Assembly (NCBI GenBank): GCA_024762795.1
Contig: JANTGS010000003.1
Coordinates: 1 to 64,000 of the forward strand
Length of the DNA: 64,000 bases
DNA from: Flavobacteriaceae bacterium
GTDB lineage: Bacteria > Bacteroidota > Bacteroidia > Flavobacteriales > Flavobacteriaceae
Direction of reading: 5' to 3'
Shown: in pieces, positions 34,804-44,762 of the stretch
Layout of the letters: every line of letters begins with the position of its first letter
Numbering within the stretch: the first letter of the stretch is position 1
Program-made: the position numbers and the translations under genes
The notes under the pieces: model-generated
Told to the model about the DNA's origin: nothing
The model's input: only the letters and a program-made list of their open reading frames with translations
The model's database searches: none

Positions 34804-37716
34804 TTATTTTAAAGCTTTTCGTAAAATACTCACCGGATGTTCTGCTGTTCTGTGTGTTCCGTCTTTGATCTGATGACGACAACTGGTTCCTGCCGCAGCA
34901 ATCTTTACCGAACTGACTGTATTTCTGATCTTTGGGAAAAGACTGTCCTCTCCAACCTGCATACTGAACTCATAGTGTTCTTTCTCATATCCGAAGGATC
35001 CTGCCATACCGCAACAGCCTGTGTTCATTACAGTTACCTTATAGTTTTTCGGTAAGTTGAGCATGGTGAATGAATGTGATGTGCCGGATAAAGATTTTTG
35101 GTGACAATGACCGTGTATCTTAATTACTTTCTTTTTATCGCTAAAGGATTGGGCTGTTATTTTTCCTTTTTCTATCTCTTTTTTAAAGAATTCTTCGATG
35201 GTAAAACTGTTTTCGGCTATTTTTTTTGCTGCTTCTTTATCTTCAGCAAGGCGGATGAATTCATCTCTGAATCCCAGAATACCTGAAGGCTCGAGTCCTA
35301 CCAATGGTTTATCAGCAGTTACAAGATCCTTAAAATGACTGATGTTGGCATCAGCTTTTTCCTTGGCTTTATCGAGTAATCCTTTTGAAATAAAACTTCT
35401 TCCGCTTTCTTCATGATTGGTTACGATAACATGATAGTCCAGGGCTGTTAACAATTCCATGGCATCAATACCTACATTCACATCGTAGAAGTTGGTGTAT
35501 TCATCCATAAAGAGGTAAATACTTCCGTTTTTGGCATCTGTATTATTAAATTTCTTTCTGTTTTTCTTATACCAGCTGTGGAAAGTTCTTTTGGCCAGTT
35601 TCGGAATGCTTCTTTCTTTGGCAATACCAATAACACTTTTAGCCATAGGGGTATTTAGAATGGCATTGGTCAGGGCAGGGGTGATACTTCCCAGTTTGTT
35701 CCATTTTACATTCTCGGCAAACATCTTTGTTCTGAAACTCATGCCATTAACTTTCTGATACTGGTATAGAAATTCAGCCTTTAAAGCTGCAATATCCACA
35801 TTACTCGGACATTCAGAGGCACAAGCCTTGCAGCTCAGGCAGAGGTCAAATACTTCTTTTAGTTCTTCATGATCAAACTTATTGATCTGATCAGAATTGG
35901 TCAGGAATTCGCGTAAAGCATTGGCGCGGGCCCTGGTGGTGTCTTTTTCATTTTTACTGGCACGGTAACTCGGACACATGGTGCCACCGGCCGAAACAGG
36001 TTTACGGCAATCCCCCGAACCATTACATTTTTCCGCAGCTCTTAAGATTCCCATAGAATCGGAGAAATCCTGAATGGTTTCAATTTCCGGTTCTACCCGG
36101 TCAGGCTGGTAACGTAGATTTTTATCCATTGGGAGTGCGTCAACGATCTTACCTTTGTTAAAAATATTATCTGGGTCAAAGGTATATTTTACTTTTCTGA
36201 TCAGTTCGTAGTTCTTTTCACCGATCATCAACGGAATAAACTCGGCTCTTACAATACCATCTCCATGTTCCCCACTTAAAGAGCCATTATATTTTTTAAC
36301 CAGTTTTGCCACATCAGTTGTGATGGAACGGAAAAGTTTTACATCCTCCTCTTTTTTCAGATTCAAAATCGGACGCAGGTGGATCTCACCGGCACCGGCA
36401 TGAGCGTAATAAACAGCATCCTGACCGTATTCTTTCATCATGTCGCTAAACTGACTGATATAATCAGGAAGATCTCTGTAATCAACGGCAGTATCTTCAA
36501 TACAGGCCACCGCTTTACTGTCGCCAACAATATTTCCCAGAAGTCCCAGACCGGCCTTTCGCAATTCAATGGCTTTGTTGATATCATCTCCGATCAGCTG
36601 TGGGAAAGCATACCCATATTTATTCTTTTTAAGATCTTTAACCAGATCATCGGCAAGAACCTTCGTTTTTTTAGGGTCATCTGAAGATACTTTCAGCATC
36701 AGTATAGCTTCCGGATCTCCTTCAACAAAAAATCTGTTTTTGGTTTGTTCCCGGTTATTCTTGGTGCAGTCGAGAATAGTCTTATCCATCAGTTCACACA
36801 TGTAAAGATCGTGTTGCATGGCCACAACAACAGCTTTCATACTTTCGTTTACAGATTTAAAATGAGCAGCTACCAAAATACTTTCTTCCGGCGGAATTTC
36901 ATCCAGTTTTAATGTGATCTCAGTTGAAATAGCAAGCGTACCTTCACTTCCGCAAAGGACTTTACCGAGATTTAGTTTTTTATCAGAATCGCTAAAAACA
37001 TCAGTATGGATCAAATAGTCGATCGCATAACCGTTATTTCTTCTGTGTATTCCTTTTTTTGGAAACTCTTTATCAATTTCCTTTTGTACTTCGGGTTGTG
37101 AGAGTTCGCTAAATAGGGTTTTATAGATCTTATTTTCTAAAGTATTTCCCCGGGTCTTTTGCAGGAATTCTTCTTTGCTCAATTCACCGAATTCCACTTC
37201 AGAACCATCTGAAAGTAAAGTCTTTATCGAAATGATCTTATCGCGTGTAACTCCAAATTTAATGCTGGTGGAACCTGAAGAATTATTCCCTACCATACCA
37301 CCGATCATACAGCGATTCGTAGTGGAAGTATCAGGCCCAAAGAAAAGGCCGTAGGGTCTTAGAAAATTATTCAGCTCATCACGGATTACTCCGGGTTGAA
37401 CAGTTACTGTTTTTTCTGCTTCATCAAATGCGAGGATCTTTGTGAAATATTTTGAGATATCAACAATAATTCCGTCGCCCACAACCTGTCCGCCCAGTGA
37501 TGTTCCGGCAGTACGTGGAATTAAGGTGATCTTTTCTTTCCCTGCAAAATCGATTAGGGTAATCAGATCTTTTTTATCTTTCGGATAGCAAACTGCCTTA
37601 GGCAGGATTCTGTAAACAGAACCATCTGTGGCGTAAATACTTTTTAAAAGATCATCATAAAATAATTCTCCGTTTAGCTCTGTATCTAATTGCTGTAATT
37701 TTTTATTTAAAGACAT
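34804..37716 (-). CDS. FAD-linked oxidase fused to Fe-S reductase (2-hydroxyacid dehydrogenase, YdiJ type)
   Basis: A 970-residue fusion. The N-terminal FAD-binding domain of the PCMH type shows LIPRTAGTSLGGQVVGDGIIVD and NNSSGSTSIKFGV. The C-terminal FAD-oxidase domain follows, to about residue 530 (HAGAGEIHLRPIL, SGEHGDGIVRAEF). Then come Fe-S motifs CLSCKACASECPSNVD and an earlier Cys cluster (CNGSGDCRKP), and the CCG domain pair of the GlpC type (KIHGHCHQKSL, TGCCGMAGSFGYEKEHYE). It matches E. coli YdiJ in order and length, which acts on D-2-hydroxyglutarate, but D-lactate-type enzymes share the plan. Electrons would pass to the quinone pool. It stands alone, 21 bases from csaA. Confidence 0.88.
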   Translation of the reverse strand: MSLNKKLQQLDTELNGELFYDDLLKSIYATDGSVYRILPKAVCYPKDKKDLITLIDFAGKEKITLIPRTAGTSLGGQVVGDGIIVDISKYFTKILAFDEAEKTVTVQPGVIRDELNNFLRPYGLFFGPDTSTTNRCMIGGMVGNNSSGSTSIKFGVTRDKIISIKTLLSDGSEVEFGELSKEEFLQKTRGNTLENKIYKTLFSELSQPEVQKEIDKEFPKKGIHRRNNGYAIDYLIHTDVFSDSDKKLNLGKVLCGSEGTLAISTEITLKLDEIPPEESILVAAHFKSVNESMKAVVVAMQHDLYMCELMDKTILDCTKNNREQTKNRFFVEGDPEAILMLKVSSDDPKKTKVLADDLVKDLKKNKYGYAFPQLIGDDINKAIELRKAGLGLLGNIVGDSKAVACIEDTAVDYRDLPDYISQFSDMMKEYGQDAVYYAHAGAGEIHLRPILNLKKEEDVKLFRSITTDVAKLVKKYNGSLSGEHGDGIVRAEFIPLMIGEKNYELIRKVKYTFDPDNIFNKGKIVDALPMDKNLRYQPDRVEPEIETIQDFSDSMGILRAAEKCNGSGDCRKPVSAGGTMCPSYRASKNEKDTTRARANALREFLTNSDQINKFDHEELKEVFDLCLSCKACASECPSNVDIAALKAEFLYQYQKVNGMSFRTKMFAENVKWNKLGSITPALTNAILNTPMAKSVIGIAKERSIPKLAKRTFHSWYKKNRKKFNNTDAKNGSIYLFMDEYTNFYDVNVGIDAMELLTALDYHVIVTNHEESGRSFISKGLLDKAKEKADANISHFKDLVTADKPLVGLEPSGILGFRDEFIRLAEDKEAAKKIAENSFTIEEFFKKEIEKGKITAQSFSDKKKVIKIHGHCHQKSLSGTSHSFTMLNLPKNYKVTVMNTGCCGMAGSFGYEKEHYEFSMQVGEDSLFPKIRNTVSSVKIAAAGTSCRHQIKDGTHRTAEHPVSILRKALK

Positions 37717-37737
37717 ATTTTAATATTTAAAAGCAGA

Positions 37738-38079
37738 TTATGTAACTTTCATGCTGTTTTTTGCATGTTTTTGCGGTTGCAAAAGTACAACATCTTTATC
37801 ATTTTGTATACCTAATATAAGGCATTCACTTAAAAAAATTGAAATTTGCCGTGGTTTTAAGTTGATTACGGCTACCACCTGCTTGTTTAAAAGCTCATTT
37901 TTACTGTAGAGTGTTGTGATCTGAGCTCTTGAAGTTTTAATCCCGAGTCCACCAAAATCAATTTTCATCCGGTAGGCAGGTTTTCTTGCTTCGGGAAAAT
38001 CTTTAACCTCAATAATCGTCCCGATACGGACATCCGTTTTTAAAAAATCATCAAAATGGATACTTGTTTTTGCTTTCAT
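37738..38079 (-). CDS. csaA: CsaA-like tRNA-binding-domain protein
   Basis: A 113-residue protein made of one OB-fold EMAP/tRNA-binding domain: FLKTDVRIGTIIEVKDFPEARKPAYRMKIDFG, followed by SRAQITTLYSKNELLNKQVVAVINLKPRQI and SECLILGIQ. The size and the order match CsaA, a small homodimeric protein described as a secretion-related chaperone in Bacillus. Its role in Bacteroidota is not established. There is no catalytic site. It is divergent from the thioredoxin-like gene, with 119 bases of shared promoter region between them. Confidence 0.85.
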   Translation of the reverse strand: MKAKTSIHFDDFLKTDVRIGTIIEVKDFPEARKPAYRMKIDFGGLGIKTSRAQITTLYSKNELLNKQVVAVINLKPRQISIFLSECLILGIQNDKDVVLLQPQKHAKNSMKVT

Positions 38080-38198
38080 AAGGAGTGTAAATTTAATAAT
38101 CTGAACGAAAAAGGTAAAAAAATAGTTTTAAAAAACTGACTTTCTGTATCTTTACAGGGATAAATCTTACTCTATTTAAAACCTAAAATCATATAAAA

Positions 38199-38756
38199 AT
38201 GGCCAATACACCTTCAAATATGCTGGAACTGGGAACTTTGGCTCCCTCTTTTACCTTGCCTGATGCGGTTTCCGGTAAAATAATGTATATGAACAATTTA
38301 AAAGGAGTAAAGGGAACTGTCGTTTTTTTTATATGTAATCATTGTCCGTTTGTAATTCATGTCAATCAGGAGTTGGTTCATTTGGCAAACGATTATAAAG
38401 AAAAAGGGATTTCCTTTATAGCTATATCTTCCAATGATGTAGAGAATTATCCTCAGGACAGCCCTCATCTTATGAAAGAAGTTGCAGAAAAGATGCAATA
38501 TCCCTTTCCTTATCTTTATGATGAAACACAGGAAGTTGCCAGGGCTTATGATGCTGCCTGTACTCCGGACACTTATCTTTTCGATAAGGATTTGAAGCTG
38601 GTTTACAGAGGGCAGATTGATAATTCAAGACCCAATAACGGAATTCCGGTAACGGGAAATGATCTGAGAAAAGCTATGGATCAGCTTCTGGCTGGAGAGG
38701 AGATTTTTAAAGATCAAAAACCCAGTATTGGCTGTAACATCAAATGGAAAAGCTGA
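38199..38756 (+). CDS. Thioredoxin-like (AhpC/TSA-type) protein
   Basis: A 185-residue cytosolic protein with the thioredoxin/peroxiredoxin-like fold: LGTLAPSFTLPDAVSGKIMYM, FFICNHCPFVIHVNQEL with a CxxC pair (CNHC), AISSNDVENYPQDSP, and the family ending KPSIGCNIKWK. No signal peptide. It belongs to a common thiol-disulfide family in Bacteroidota whose members are called thioredoxin family proteins; the CNHC pair suggests reductase or peroxidase chemistry. A weak -7 match TATCTTTA lies at 38147-38154. Confidence 0.82.
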   Translation: MANTPSNMLELGTLAPSFTLPDAVSGKIMYMNNLKGVKGTVVFFICNHCPFVIHVNQELVHLANDYKEKGISFIAISSNDVENYPQDSPHLMKEVAEKMQYPFPYLYDETQEVARAYDAACTPDTYLFDKDLKLVYRGQIDNSRPNNGIPVTGNDLRKAMDQLLAGEEIFKDQKPSIGCNIKWKS

Positions 38757-38786
38757 TCAGCCGTTTTTATGATAATATAATTTCAT

Positions 38787-40523
38787 TTAATTCTTTCTGA
38801 TAATCCGGTAAACAGGATATTGCAGATAGGCCTTTTCCTGATATTTAGAGTGTGTATAGATGTAATTTAACTGGGCATACCAGCTTTGTGAGAACTTTTT
38901 ATCACTTCTTTTCTTTGCTTCAAAATTCTTTTTTAATTCAGGATCATTTTTTAGGATCTCAATAGCAAGATCCTCAAATACATAAGGTGAAAAACCTTCT
39001 TTTCTTTGCAATACGGTATCAAAAAAATTCCAGTTAAAAAAGGAATCAGTAGCCTCAGGTTCAAGGGTTTCCATAAGATATCTTATCCCTTTTTGATCGG
39101 TGGGTACCAAAAGGTCACCTTTTTTAAACTGTCTTTTCTCAATGGTTTTAGAAATCTGAGTATTGTAATGTACATAATGTCCTTCAAAAACCTTACCGGA
39201 AGTTTTGTAATCGGCGATATGATAAGACTCAACTTCAATTATCGAATCATTTTGAAGTGGTGAAAGGTTGATATGGTTATTTTTAAGATGTTGAATAATT
39301 TTCCACCAACCTTGCGGAATGAGATAAGCTTTGGGAATTCTAATCTCTTTTTTAGGTTTAAAATAATTGTAATAGGTAATAGGTCTGGTAAAAGGTTTGG
39401 AACGATCGTATTTTAAACGGTCTAAACCAGTTATCTCACTTGTAATACGTTTCCCTTCAAAACCTTTAAATTGTAAAGTATAGGTTTTGCTGCTGTCGAT
39501 CTGCCAGAGTATTGGGTATTTATCTTTACTACTGACTTCTTTATAGGCATACTCTCTGATCTGACTAATCTCATTTCCATTCTTTACGAGCAGATCCAAT
39601 GCAGTCAGCATAAATTGATAGGTCCCTTTTACACGAAGATCATAGGGCTTTAACATATGGGTTTCCACCATCATTCCTATCGAATTAAAAAGTGTAGTAT
39701 ATCCGGTAGAATATCTTGGGGAATCAAAGAACTGAGAGAAACTCCCTTCTGGTACACGATTAAAAACATTTACATAAGGCGTAATATCGTATTTTTTTTG
39801 TTTGAGTTCATGTACAAGCTCCGGTGCAAATCTCTGATGCAGAAATTCTCCTGCTTTTCCTCCGAGTTTATTGTGCTGAGTGAGTAAATGGGTAAGAATA
39901 TATTGATAATCAGCACCATTACTTACATGGTTATCGATAAAAATATCCGGATCAACCCCATGAAATATCTTGCTGAAAGCAACAGAATTTTTGGTATCAT
40001 TTTTTATAAAATCACGGTTCAGATCAAAATTTCGCGCATTTCCTCTGAAACCATAGGCTAAAGGTCCGTTTTGATTTACCCGGCTGTTATTGTTTCGGTT
40101 CAGGCTTCCACCAACATTGTAAACCGGAATTATAGCAATGATTATATTTTTATATTTTTCTTTAAGCGATTTATTTTGAACAATGTCTCTTAACAGCATC
40201 ATAGAAGCATCTATACCATCAGGTTCGCCGGGATGGATACCATTGTTGATCAGGAGGGTGTTTTTCTTTGAATTTTTGATCTGTTCAGGATTGATCTTCC
40301 CATCATAATTGAAAAGGATCAAATGCAGGGGTAAACCCGAATCGGTTTGCCCCACCTCAAACAGAGAGATCTCCCGGTAGGTATCAGCTAATCTTTTATA
40401 ATAATCGATAACCTCATGATAGGTGGCAGTTTTTTTATCATTACTTTTTTCAAATACAGTTGTAAAATTTTGACCCTGAGTAAAATGGAATGTAAAAAAG
40501 AATAAAATAATAATTTTTTTCAT
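38787..40523 (-). CDS. M14-family zinc carboxypeptidase
   Basis: A 578-residue exported peptidase. A signal peptide (IIILFFFTFHFTQGQ) is followed by the M14 fold: NNGIHPGEPDGIDASM supplies zinc ligands His and Glu, NARNFDLNRDF the substrate-binding Asn-Arg, and IFIDNHVSNGADYQY the third zinc ligand His. A later region MMVETHMLKPYDLRVKG may provide the Glu base. About 250 residues beyond the peptidase domain contain no recognised domain. This family is frequent in Bacteroidota and cleaves C-terminal residues or peptide side chains in the periplasm. The minus-strand gene ends 17 bases after the coaD stop side. Confidence 0.82.
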   Translation of the reverse strand: MKKIIILFFFTFHFTQGQNFTTVFEKSNDKKTATYHEVIDYYKRLADTYREISLFEVGQTDSGLPLHLILFNYDGKINPEQIKNSKKNTLLINNGIHPGEPDGIDASMMLLRDIVQNKSLKEKYKNIIIAIIPVYNVGGSLNRNNNSRVNQNGPLAYGFRGNARNFDLNRDFIKNDTKNSVAFSKIFHGVDPDIFIDNHVSNGADYQYILTHLLTQHNKLGGKAGEFLHQRFAPELVHELKQKKYDITPYVNVFNRVPEGSFSQFFDSPRYSTGYTTLFNSIGMMVETHMLKPYDLRVKGTYQFMLTALDLLVKNGNEISQIREYAYKEVSSKDKYPILWQIDSSKTYTLQFKGFEGKRITSEITGLDRLKYDRSKPFTRPITYYNYFKPKKEIRIPKAYLIPQGWWKIIQHLKNNHINLSPLQNDSIIEVESYHIADYKTSGKVFEGHYVHYNTQISKTIEKRQFKKGDLLVPTDQKGIRYLMETLEPEATDSFFNWNFFDTVLQRKEGFSPYVFEDLAIEILKNDPELKKNFEAKKRSDKKFSQSWYAQLNYIYTHSKYQEKAYLQYPVYRIIRKN

Positions 40524-40540
40524 TTTTATCTGTGATAGAA

Positions 40541-40993
40541 TTATTGGTGAACAGCTTTTGGAACTAAAAGAGAAACATCCCCTTTATTTTTTATAATATC
40601 TCTTACAATACTTGAACTGATATAGGAAGTATCAGCACTGGTTAATAAGAAAACAGTTTCTATTTTAGACATTTTTCTGTTGGTTTGCGCTATGGCTTTT
40701 TCAAATTCAAAATCGGCAGGATTGCGCAATCCTCTTAAAATAAAATCACTGTCAATCTTTTTACAGTAATCAATGGTAAGTCCCTGATAGGTATCTACTT
40801 TGATCTTTGAGATACCGGCATAGGTTTCTTCAATAAATTTTTTTCTTTGTTCAAGTGAGAACATATATTTCTTAGAAGAATTGGTCCCAATGGCAATGAT
40901 GATCTCATCAAAAAGAGGCAGACCTCTATCGATAATATCTGTATGACCTAAGGTAAGCGGATCAAATGATCCCGGAAAAACGGCTCTTCTCAT
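40541..40993 (-). CDS. coaD: Phosphopantetheine adenylyltransferase
   Basis: A 150-residue CoaD that makes dephospho-CoA from 4'-phosphopantetheine and ATP. The N-terminal nucleotidyltransferase signature AVFPGSFDPLTLGHTDII contains the T/HxGH active-site motif; FILRGLRNPADFEFEKAIAQTNR and TSADTSYISSSIVRDI are the other family blocks. Length is normal (about 150-160). It is followed by the peptidase gene and preceded by ddl on the same strand; coaD and ddl are commonly close in Flavobacteriia. Confidence 0.95.
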   Translation of the reverse strand: MRRAVFPGSFDPLTLGHTDIIDRGLPLFDEIIIAIGTNSSKKYMFSLEQRKKFIEETYAGISKIKVDTYQGLTIDYCKKIDSDFILRGLRNPADFEFEKAIAQTNRKMSKIETVFLLTSADTSYISSSIVRDIIKNKGDVSLLVPKAVHQ

Positions 40994-41080
40994 GTTGTTT
41001 TCTTTAATTTTATTTCAATTATTCAATCTGTTTAGGATACAATGCTTTAATGATGAATTGCAACAATGTTATAAAATTTA

Positions 41081-41121
41081 TCAAAACTCCTCACTCAAAA
41101 CTCCTCACTAGGGACTCAAAA
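41081..41121. repeat. Tandem 14-bp repeat directly after ddl
   Basis: Two exact copies of TCAAAACTCCTCAC (41081-41094, 41095-41108) and a third partial one (TAGGGACTCAAAAC) end exactly at the ddl stop codon. Read on the minus strand this is a GTTTTGAGTG-like tract, similar to the tract after the oxidoreductase beta gene at 63.7 kb. Confidence 0.7.
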
Positions 41122-42099
41122 CTATTTCAAAGCCATTTCTATCGCATTGCCAAAAAGTTCTTTTAAGCTAATACCTGCAGCCATAGCCTGTTTAGGCAGT
41201 ATACTTTCGGTTGTAATGCCGGGTACCATATTCAATTCGATAAAATAGGGCTTGTTATCCACAATAATAAAATCGGCTCGTGAGACTCCGCTAAGATTCA
41301 ATACCCGGTATATCTTCTCAGCAGCGATAATTACATTTTTTTCCTGTTCTTTAGAGATACGTGCCGGAGTGATCTCCTGCGATTTTCCCAGATATTTTGC
41401 ATCGTAATCAAAGAATTCATTTTCACTTACGATCTCAGTTATGGGCAGTACCTTGACTTTATTTTTATATTCAATAACGCCTACTGAAATTTCGATTCCG
41501 TCTAAAAATTGTTCGATCAGGATCTCATCATCTTCCTTCATGGCAATGTCTATAGCAGGTTTCAGTTCTTCGTTGGATTTAACTTTAGAAACTCCAAAAC
41601 TGGAGCCTCCATGGTTTGGTTTTACAAAACAAGGTAAACCAACTTCTTTTAAAACAGAATCCGTATCTATATGATCTCCCTTATTCATATAAAATGACTT
41701 TGCAACATCAATTCCGAAAGGCTTTAAAAAACTAAGAGTATCCCTCTTATTAAAAGTTACGGCCATCTGGTAAAAAGGAGCAGAAGTGTACTTTAGGTTT
41801 AATAGATCAAAATAGGCCAGAATCGTTCCATCCTCCCCCGGATGTCCGTGAATGGCATTAAAAACACAATCGAATTTTATTTTATAGCCCTTTACGGTAG
41901 TTGTAAAATCAGCAACATTAACAGGGTGCTCTACGTCATTTTCATCAACATAAACCCATTTTTCTTTTAAAATAAGAATTCTGTAGAGATTGTATTTTTC
42001 AGTATCCAGATTTTGATAAACTATATTACCACTTTGAATAGAGATCTCATATTCACTGGAATAACCGCCCATGATAATGGCAATATTTTTTTTCATCAA
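41122..42099 (-). CDS. ddl: D-alanine--D-alanine ligase
   Basis: A 325-residue ATP-grasp ligase joining two D-alanines for peptidoglycan. The N-terminal IAIIMGGYSSEYEISIQSG, the Gly-rich loop KPNHGGSSFGVSKVKS, VSRADFIIVDNKPYFIELNMVPGIT and the ending SLLPKQ-like ILPKQAMAAGISLKEL are all family blocks. Length is normal. Its stop is followed at once by the repeat tract. It is divergent from the ABC transporter genes (127-base gap). In many Flavobacteriia ddl is next to the PASTA-protein and rluD genes; here the ABC exporter lies between them. Confidence 0.95.
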   Translation of the reverse strand: MMKKNIAIIMGGYSSEYEISIQSGNIVYQNLDTEKYNLYRILILKEKWVYVDENDVEHPVNVADFTTTVKGYKIKFDCVFNAIHGHPGEDGTILAYFDLLNLKYTSAPFYQMAVTFNKRDTLSFLKPFGIDVAKSFYMNKGDHIDTDSVLKEVGLPCFVKPNHGGSSFGVSKVKSNEELKPAIDIAMKEDDEILIEQFLDGIEISVGVIEYKNKVKVLPITEIVSENEFFDYDAKYLGKSQEITPARISKEQEKNVIIAAEKIYRVLNLSGVSRADFIIVDNKPYFIELNMVPGITTESILPKQAMAAGISLKELFGNAIEMALK

Positions 42100-42226
42100 A
42101 GCTTATTTTGTTATAGAAGCAAACTTACAAAAAAAGAATCAATTGAATTATTTATAAAACTGTAACAAAATGAGGTATATATGCGTCTATTTAGTATGTA
42201 TTATTTTAAAAATGATTCTTTTTTAA

Positions 42227-43471
42227 ATGTTTGATTACGATAGTTGGCAGGAAATTTTTGATTCTATTCAGAAAAATAAATTGAGAACCTTTTTAACCGG
42301 GCTTTCAGTAGCTTCCGGAATTTTTATTTTGGTAATTCTTTTAGGATTTGGGCAGGGTATGCAAAATGGAATAAAAAAAGAGTTTGAGGAAGATGCTTCT
42401 AACAGGATTTGGGTATGGACACAGGCAACTACTAAAGAGTATAAAGGTTTAAATCCCGGGCGCACTTTCTGGTTAATGAATAAGGATTTTGAGCATATTG
42501 AAAATGCTTATGAAGATGTTCTGGAAACTAAGTCCAGAGTTTATCGTGTAAGAGGTGATATTAATTATAAAAATGAATCAGGATCTTATGGTGTCCTAGG
42601 TGTAAGCCCTGATTATCAGCATATTGAAAATATTAAAATGATAGAGGGCCGTTTCCTTAACCAGAATGATATGGACTATCTGGAGAAGGTTGTTGTAATC
42701 AGCTCAAAGGTTCAACGCGAACTGATGAAGAAGGTGGAGAATCCTTTACAGGAATATTTAAAGATCAGTAATATAAGTTTTAAGATTATTGGTGTTTACA
42801 CGGATGAAGGAGGTGAACGGGAAGAGAATCGGATCTATATCCCCACAACTTCTGCTCAAACCATTTTTAATGGAAAGAATCACGTAAATAATCTGGCTTT
42901 TACACTTTTGCCTGAAGCTACATTTGAAGAAACTGTCAAAGCATCCAGTAAATTCAGTAAACAGATTGAGAGTTTTTTAAAGAAAGAGCATATTGTATCT
43001 CCGGATGATAATAGTGCTGTTAATATTTATAATACGCTTGAAAATGCAAAACGTTTTTTTACTTTAACAAAAAATATTTCACTCTTTTTTTGGATTGTAG
43101 GAATTTTTACAATAATTGCCGGAGTGGTAGGTGTAAGTAATATCATGTTGATCATTGTTAAAGAAAGAACCAAAGAGATTGGCATAAGAAAGGCCTTAGG
43201 GGCAAAACCCTGGTCGATTATCTGGATGGTTCTTAAGGAGTCAATTTTTGTTACAACAATTTCAGGATTTGTAGGACTTATTTTAAGTATGGCCTTACTT
43301 GAATTTGTAGGGCCTAATATACAGGTTGATTATATATTGAACCCTTCGGTGAATTTTAATATGGCTATTACCATGGTATTTTTATTGATAATTGCGGGTG
43401 CTCTTGCCGGATTCTTCCCGGCATGGCGGGCAGCAACCATTCACCCTATTGAAGCATTAAGAGACGAATAA
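42227..43471 (+). CDS. MacB-type ABC transporter permease, first
   Basis: A 414-residue permease. An N-terminal membrane helix (LRTFLTGLSVASGIFILVILLG) precedes a large periplasmic MacB_PCD domain (about residues 50-270). Three C-terminal FtsX helices follow, with the coupling motif VKERTKEIGIRKALGAKPWSI, and the final AWRAATIHPIEALRDE. It belongs to the type VII (MacB/LolC-like) transporters, which move substrates out of the periplasm or work mechanically. The second permease starts 7 bases later and is paralogous. No ATPase gene is present nearby, so the ATP-binding partner must lie elsewhere. Start is the ATG at 42227. Confidence 0.88.
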   Translation: MFDYDSWQEIFDSIQKNKLRTFLTGLSVASGIFILVILLGFGQGMQNGIKKEFEEDASNRIWVWTQATTKEYKGLNPGRTFWLMNKDFEHIENAYEDVLETKSRVYRVRGDINYKNESGSYGVLGVSPDYQHIENIKMIEGRFLNQNDMDYLEKVVVISSKVQRELMKKVENPLQEYLKISNISFKIIGVYTDEGGEREENRIYIPTTSAQTIFNGKNHVNNLAFTLLPEATFEETVKASSKFSKQIESFLKKEHIVSPDDNSAVNIYNTLENAKRFFTLTKNISLFFWIVGIFTIIAGVVGVSNIMLIIVKERTKEIGIRKALGAKPWSIIWMVLKESIFVTTISGFVGLILSMALLEFVGPNIQVDYILNPSVNFNMAITMVFLLIIAGALAGFFPAWRAATIHPIEALRDE

Positions 43472-43478
43472 AAAAGAT

Positions 43479-44738
43479 ATGTTTAACAGAGATAGATGGA
43501 TAGAAATATTAGAGGTACTCTCCAATAATTGGTTGAGAACACTACTTACGGCCTTTGGTGTCATCTGGGGGATATTTATTTTAATTCTATTGCTTGCAGC
43601 AGGAAAAGGTCTAGAGAATGGAATAAGGCAGGATTTTGGTGATATTGCCACCAATACCATGTTCATGTGGACTCGTAAAATCACCAAGCCTTATCAGGGA
43701 ATGCCAAAAAACAGACGCTATAATTATCGATTGGGTGATGTTCAGGATATTCTCCAGAATATACCTGAGATCAGATTTGTTTCTCCCAGAAATCAGCTGG
43801 GAGGTTTTAATGGCACCAATAATGTGATAAGAGGTTTAAAAACAGGAGGTTTTAATGTTTACGGAGATTACCCCGAGATAATAAAACAAGAACCTATGGA
43901 AATTGTAAAAGGTAGGTTCCTGAACTACGGTGATATAAATGAAAAAAGAAAAGTAGCTATTATTGGTCAAGGAGTAAGTAGTAGTTTATACGATAAAGGA
44001 GAAGAAGAGATAGGTACCCAAATTAAAATACAGGGGGTCAACTTTATGGTGATCGGTGTGTATAAAAAGAAATCCAGTGGAGGGGATAGTGAGGAAGAAC
44101 AAAAACAAATATTTGTGCCTTTTACGTCATTTTCTCAGGCCTTTAATATGGGTGATAAAGTTGGCTGGATGGCTATTACAGCAAATGACGGTACTCCCAT
44201 TACAAGTATAAAGGAAAATATTTTTAATATCATCAGGAAGAATCATAAAATTCATCCTGATGATGAAAGAGCCATAGGTTTTTTTGATCTTTATCAGGAA
44301 TTCAGCAGGGTGGAAAATCTGTTTATGGCCTTAAAAGTGATTGCCTATTTTGTAGGAATTTTGGTTTTATTATCCGGGATTATCGGAGTAAGTAATATCA
44401 TGTTGATCGTGGTGAGGGAACGTACCAAAGAGATAGGAATTAGAAGAGCTATTGGCGCAACACCCTGGAATGTAAGAGGTCAGATTTTAAGTGAATCAAT
44501 TTTTCTAACCATACTTTCCGGAATGTTTGGTATTGTTTTAGGAGCCATTGTGATCTTTGTGATCAATTATGTGCTTGAGATGAGCGGACCCGTGGAAATG
44601 TTTATCAATCCAAGCGTGAATATAGGGGTAGTACTAATCGCTTTAAGTATCTTGATTATTTCAGGTTTATTTGCCGGTTTGATTCCGGCACAAAATGCGA
44701 TAAAAATAAAACCGGTAGAAGCTTTAAGAACAGAATAA
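43479..44738 (+). CDS. MacB-type ABC transporter permease, second
   Basis: A 419-residue paralogue of the preceding permease. The same layout is seen: N-terminal helix (WLRTLLTAFGVIWGIFILILLLA), a MacB_PCD periplasmic domain with LGGFNGTNNVIRGLKT and VKGRFLNYGDINEKRKVAIIG, and FtsX helices with RERTKEIGIRRAIGATPWNV and the end AQNAIKIKPVEALRTE. Together the two permeases can form a heterodimeric exporter. The membrane-fusion gene follows 24 bases later. Such pairs with an HlyD protein are common in Bacteroidota for export of small compounds or peptides; the substrate is unknown. Confidence 0.88.
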   Translation: MFNRDRWIEILEVLSNNWLRTLLTAFGVIWGIFILILLLAAGKGLENGIRQDFGDIATNTMFMWTRKITKPYQGMPKNRRYNYRLGDVQDILQNIPEIRFVSPRNQLGGFNGTNNVIRGLKTGGFNVYGDYPEIIKQEPMEIVKGRFLNYGDINEKRKVAIIGQGVSSSLYDKGEEEIGTQIKIQGVNFMVIGVYKKKSSGGDSEEEQKQIFVPFTSFSQAFNMGDKVGWMAITANDGTPITSIKENIFNIIRKNHKIHPDDERAIGFFDLYQEFSRVENLFMALKVIAYFVGILVLLSGIIGVSNIMLIVVRERTKEIGIRRAIGATPWNVRGQILSESIFLTILSGMFGIVLGAIVIFVINYVLEMSGPVEMFINPSVNIGVVLIALSILIISGLFAGLIPAQNAIKIKPVEALRTE

Positions 44739-44762
44739 GAAATAAAATAAATTTATAAGAAC

